Shown: positions 27,330-30,204 of the stretch, piece by piece
How positions within the stretch are numbered: position 1 is the first letter of the stretch
Layout of the letters: every line of letters begins with the position of its first letter
Assembly (NCBI GenBank): GCA_035444405.1
Contig: DAOMOP010000029.1
Location: 1 to 30,204 of the forward strand
DNA length: 30,204 nucleotides
Direction of reading: 5' to 3'
Source of the DNA: DAOMOP01 sp035444405
GTDB taxonomy: Bacteria; Pseudomonadota; Gammaproteobacteria; Burkholderiales; Rhodocyclaceae
Position numbers and translations under genes: made by a program
Notes under the pieces: generated by a model
The model's database searches: none
Told to the model about the DNA's origin: nothing
Seen by the model: the letters and a program-made list of their open reading frames with translations, nothing else

Positions 27330-27890
27330 ATGCAGCGCAGCGCTAGACTTGCCTTCATCGCCGTGGCCGTGGTGTCCATCCTGCCTTTCGTCGCGGCGTA
27401 CGTGGCATTTTTCGTGTGGCCGCCGGACGGCACGGTGAACTATGGAGAGCTGATTGCGCCGGATCCGCTTCCGGAGGCCATCTTGCCCGGGCTCGCCGGA
27501 CAATCGGCGCTGAACCGCGAGGCGATGACCGGGAACTGGACGCTGGTGTATGCCGGTCCCGGTGCTTGCGGGTCGCCATGCATACACGCGCTTTATGCGA
27601 TGCGCCAGTCACGCCGGGCTCAAGGTCGGGACATGGCGCGCGTCGCGCGGGTCTGGCTGGTCACCGATGCCGGAGTACCCGATCCGGGTCTGCTGCGCGA
27701 GCATGCCGAGCTGCGGGTGGTGCGGGCCGATCCGCGCTGGCTCGAGCGGCTGCCGGCGGCCGAACGGGGCGAGCACGTGTTCCTGGTCGATCCGCTGGGG
27801 AACGTGATGATGCGGTTTCCGCAGCGACCGGACATCGCGCGCGTGATCGACGACCTGAAGCGTTTGCTGAAATTTTCGAGCGTGGGCTGA
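27330..27890 (+). CDS. SCO-like thioredoxin-fold membrane protein of the oxidase cluster
   Basis: A 186-residue protein with one N-terminal membrane helix (about 7-29) and a periplasmic domain. The domain shows GPGACGSPC, a CX3C motif (Cys80, Cys84) spaced as in SCO copper chaperones, then a later GEHVFLVDPLGNVMMRFP in which His149 takes the place of the SCO copper-binding histidine. This suggests a thioredoxin-fold copper or disulfide factor for oxidase assembly. Unnamed proteins of this type sit before ctaA/ctaB in related clusters. SURF1, which often precedes it, is absent. The ATG at 27330 is preceded by GAGGAG at somewhat long spacing. Confidence 0.75.
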   Translation: MQRSARLAFIAVAVVSILPFVAAYVAFFVWPPDGTVNYGELIAPDPLPEAILPGLAGQSALNREAMTGNWTLVYAGPGACGSPCIHALYAMRQSRRAQGRDMARVARVWLVTDAGVPDPGLLREHAELRVVRADPRWLERLPAAERGEHVFLVDPLGNVMMRFPQRPDIARVIDDLKRLLKFSSVG

Positions 27891-27950
27891 AGGCTTTGCA
27901 GCCGGCCGGTTGCGCGCGGAACACGCCGAGCTGTCGGCAGGGGACATGAA

Positions 27951-28865
27951 ATGAGCATGGAAAGTACGAGAAGCTTGCCCATCGGCCGGCCTGCGTTCGG
28001 GCGCCGGCTGCGAGCGTTTTACGTGTTGACGAAGCCGCGCGTGAACACGTTGATCGTATTCTGTGCCGTCATCGGCATGTTCCTCGCCGTACCCGGAGGG
28101 CTGCCCGACGCGTGGCTCGTGATGGCCGCAACGCTCGGTATCGCCTGTGTGGCTGGTGCCGCCGCGGCGCTCAACTGTCTGATCGAGAGCCAGATCGACA
28201 TGCACATGGCCCGCACTCGCGGACGTCCGCTGCCGCGTGGCGAGCTGGGCGCCGGTGAGACGCTGATATTTCTCGGTGCCCTGGGTGGCGTCGGGCTGGC
28301 GATCCTGTACCAGTGGGTGAATCCGCTGACCATGTGGCTGACGCTGGCGACCTTCGTCGGCTATGCGATCGTGTATACGGTATTCCTGAAGCCGCGCACG
28401 CCGCAGAACATCGTGATCGGCGGGGCTTCGGGCGCAATGCCGCCGGTCCTGGGCTGGGCCGCGATGACCGGCGAGGTGTCGGCCGACGCGCTGCTGCTGT
28501 TCCTGATCATCTTCGTCTGGACGCCGCCGCATTTCTGGGCGCTGGCCTTGTACCGCACCGAGGACTATGCGCGCGCCGGCCTGCCGATGTTGCCGGTCAC
28601 GCACGGCCCGGAGTACACGCGACTGTCGATCCTGCTCTATACGATCGCGCTTTTCGCGGTCACGTTGCTGCCGTTCGCGACGCGGATGAGCGGGTGGATC
28701 TACCTGGTCGCGGCTGTCGTGCTCGGAGCGGTATTCCTGCGTCATGCGTGGCGCCTGTACGTCGATTACAGCGACGCGCACGCGCGCCGCACCTTCCGCT
28801 ACTCGATCGTCTATCTGTTCGTGCTGTTCGCCGCGCTGCTGGCCGATCACTACATTCCGTACTGA
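27951..28865 (+). CDS. ctaB: Protoheme IX farnesyltransferase (heme O synthase)
   Basis: This enzyme attaches a farnesyl group to heme B to make heme O, the precursor of heme A. The 304-residue protein of the UbiA superfamily has about eight or nine helices. The first prenyl-diphosphate motif is at Asn75, Glu79 and Asp83 in NCLIESQID, followed by ARTRGRPLPRGEL; a YTVFLKPRTPQNIVIGG segment and TPPHFWALAL complete the active site. The ATG at 27951 has AGGGGAC in front; an in-frame ATG two codons later is possible. No heme A synthase gene is adjacent. Confidence 0.95.
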   Translation: MSMESTRSLPIGRPAFGRRLRAFYVLTKPRVNTLIVFCAVIGMFLAVPGGLPDAWLVMAATLGIACVAGAAAALNCLIESQIDMHMARTRGRPLPRGELGAGETLIFLGALGGVGLAILYQWVNPLTMWLTLATFVGYAIVYTVFLKPRTPQNIVIGGASGAMPPVLGWAAMTGEVSADALLLFLIIFVWTPPHFWALALYRTEDYARAGLPMLPVTHGPEYTRLSILLYTIALFAVTLLPFATRMSGWIYLVAAVVLGAVFLRHAWRLYVDYSDAHARRTFRYSIVYLFVLFAALLADHYIPY

Positions 28866-28999
28866 GAGTCGGGCGCTGTGCGCCAGGCAAGCGATCGCCG
28901 GCAGGCTGTCGGAAGCGGGCGCGGGGTGCTACCCTTGACGCGATGCCGGGGCGGCGGATGCCGGCCCGGTCGCCTTTCGTCAATCCATCCGATCGAGAC

Positions 29000-29581
29000 A
29001 TGTTGCGTACGCTGATTGTCGCGGCCGCGCTCGCGCTGGCCGCCTGCACCGGACCCGCTGCACCGCAGTTCCACAGCACCGATGTTACCGGGGCGAATTA
29101 CGGAAAGTCGTTCGCGCTCACCGACCATCACGGCCAGCGGCGCACGCTGGCCGATTTTCACGGCAAGGTCGTCACGCTGTTTTTCGGTTTCACGCAATGC
29201 CCGGACGTCTGTCCGACGACGCTGAACACGATGCGCGAAGTGATGACGCAACTCGGCGACGACGCCGAGCGCGTGCAGGTGCTGTTCGTGACGGTCGATT
29301 CCGAGCGCGACACCGAGGCCCTGCTGGCACACTATGTGCCGGCCTTCGATCCGCGCTTTCTCGGGCTCTATGGCGACGCCGACGAAACGGCGGCGATGGC
29401 GAAGGAGTTCCGCATCTTCTATCGCAAGAGCGGGGACACCGACGGGCCCAACTACAGCATCGACCATTCGGCCGGCACCTACGTGTTCGATCCGCAGGGG
29501 CGCCTGCGGCTTTACGTGCGACATGCCGAGACGGCCGAAAACATCGCGGCCGACCTCAGGATTCTGCTGAGCGAGGACTGA
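29000..29581 (+). CDS. SCO1/SenC family copper chaperone, lipoprotein
   Basis: SCO proteins deliver copper to the CuA centre of subunit II or reduce its cysteines. The 193-residue precursor has a lipoprotein signal with LAAC (Cys16), so it is anchored to the periplasmic face of a membrane. The thioredoxin-like domain carries the CPDVC motif (Cys67, Cys71), the VTVDSERD segment and the copper ligand His156 in DHSAGTYVFD. The ATG at 29000 gives a proper lipoprotein signal; an earlier in-frame ATG near 28943 would bury it. It is the last gene of the cluster. Confidence 0.95.
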   Translation: MLRTLIVAAALALAACTGPAAPQFHSTDVTGANYGKSFALTDHHGQRRTLADFHGKVVTLFFGFTQCPDVCPTTLNTMREVMTQLGDDAERVQVLFVTVDSERDTEALLAHYVPAFDPRFLGLYGDADETAAMAKEFRIFYRKSGDTDGPNYSIDHSAGTYVFDPQGRLRLYVRHAETAENIAADLRILLSED

Positions 29582-29632
29582 TGGGTGCGGCGTCGCCCGG
29601 TCGGCGCGCCGCCCGACGCGGATGTGCGTGGA

Positions 29633-30204
<572 letters not shown>

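Overview
The window is about 30 kb of high-GC DNA, densely packed with genes. Gene content and order point to a betaproteobacterium, most likely of the Rhodocyclales (Azoarcus/Thauera/Aromatoleum type). The indications are a trpG-trpD-trpC run, a caa3-type cytochrome oxidase cluster with the small accessory genes typical of Betaproteobacteria (small assembly protein, ctaG, DUF2970, DUF2909), a fused indolepyruvate ferredoxin oxidoreductase beside an amino-acid dehydrogenase, and rpoH at the edge. The taxonomic assignment is inferred from protein character and gene order, not from a database search. No tRNA, rRNA, CRISPR array, insertion sequence or prophage was seen.

Layout. (1) 27-2443, +: trpG, trpD and trpC of tryptophan synthesis. 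(2) 2452-6374, +: a tamB-like gene directly behind trpC, broken by a frameshift in a short GC-dinucleotide tract near 4472-4479. (3) 6436-7442, +: msrA and an FKBP-type prolyl isomerase. (4) 7500-14890: an amino-acid catabolic locus. It holds an Lrp/AsnC regulator (+), a convergent sodium-coupled amino-acid symporter (-) preceded by a coupled 43-codon ORF, a 690-base divergent control region, and then the 1193-residue indolepyruvate ferredoxin oxidoreductase and a Leu/Phe/Val-type dehydrogenase (+). (5) 14957-18511, -: a Cache-domain chemoreceptor and a trimeric porin with a clear intrinsic terminator. (6) 18969-21819: recQ (-), an 89-residue protein of unknown function (+) and rfaE2 (-). (7) 22250-29581: the terminal oxidase cluster ctaC, ctaD, a 42-residue assembly protein, ctaG, DUF2970, ctaE, DUF2909 (-), a SCO-like thioredoxin-fold protein, ctaB and SCO1. 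(8) 29633-30204, -: the C-terminal part of rpoH, running off the window.

How the parts work together. In the amino-acid locus the symporter would import an amino acid, the dehydrogenase would deaminate it to a 2-oxo acid, and the ferredoxin oxidoreductase would convert that oxo acid to an acyl- or arylacetyl-CoA. The Lrp-type protein is the obvious local regulator. In the oxidase cluster, ctaC/ctaD/ctaE encode the three core subunits; CtaG and the SCO proteins serve copper-centre assembly and CtaB serves heme farnesylation. A perfect FNR/ANR-type dyad (TTGAT-N4-ATCAA) lies upstream of ctaC, which suggests control by oxygen. Neither heme A synthase (ctaA) nor SURF1 is present in the cluster.

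The most useful second looks are the tamB frameshift, the small ORF coupled to the symporter, the FNR-type dyads upstream of ctaC and of the chemoreceptor, and the CX3C SCO-like protein where ctaA and SURF1 would be expected. Nothing here is clearly a previously undescribed defence or mobile system; the window reads as core chromosome.
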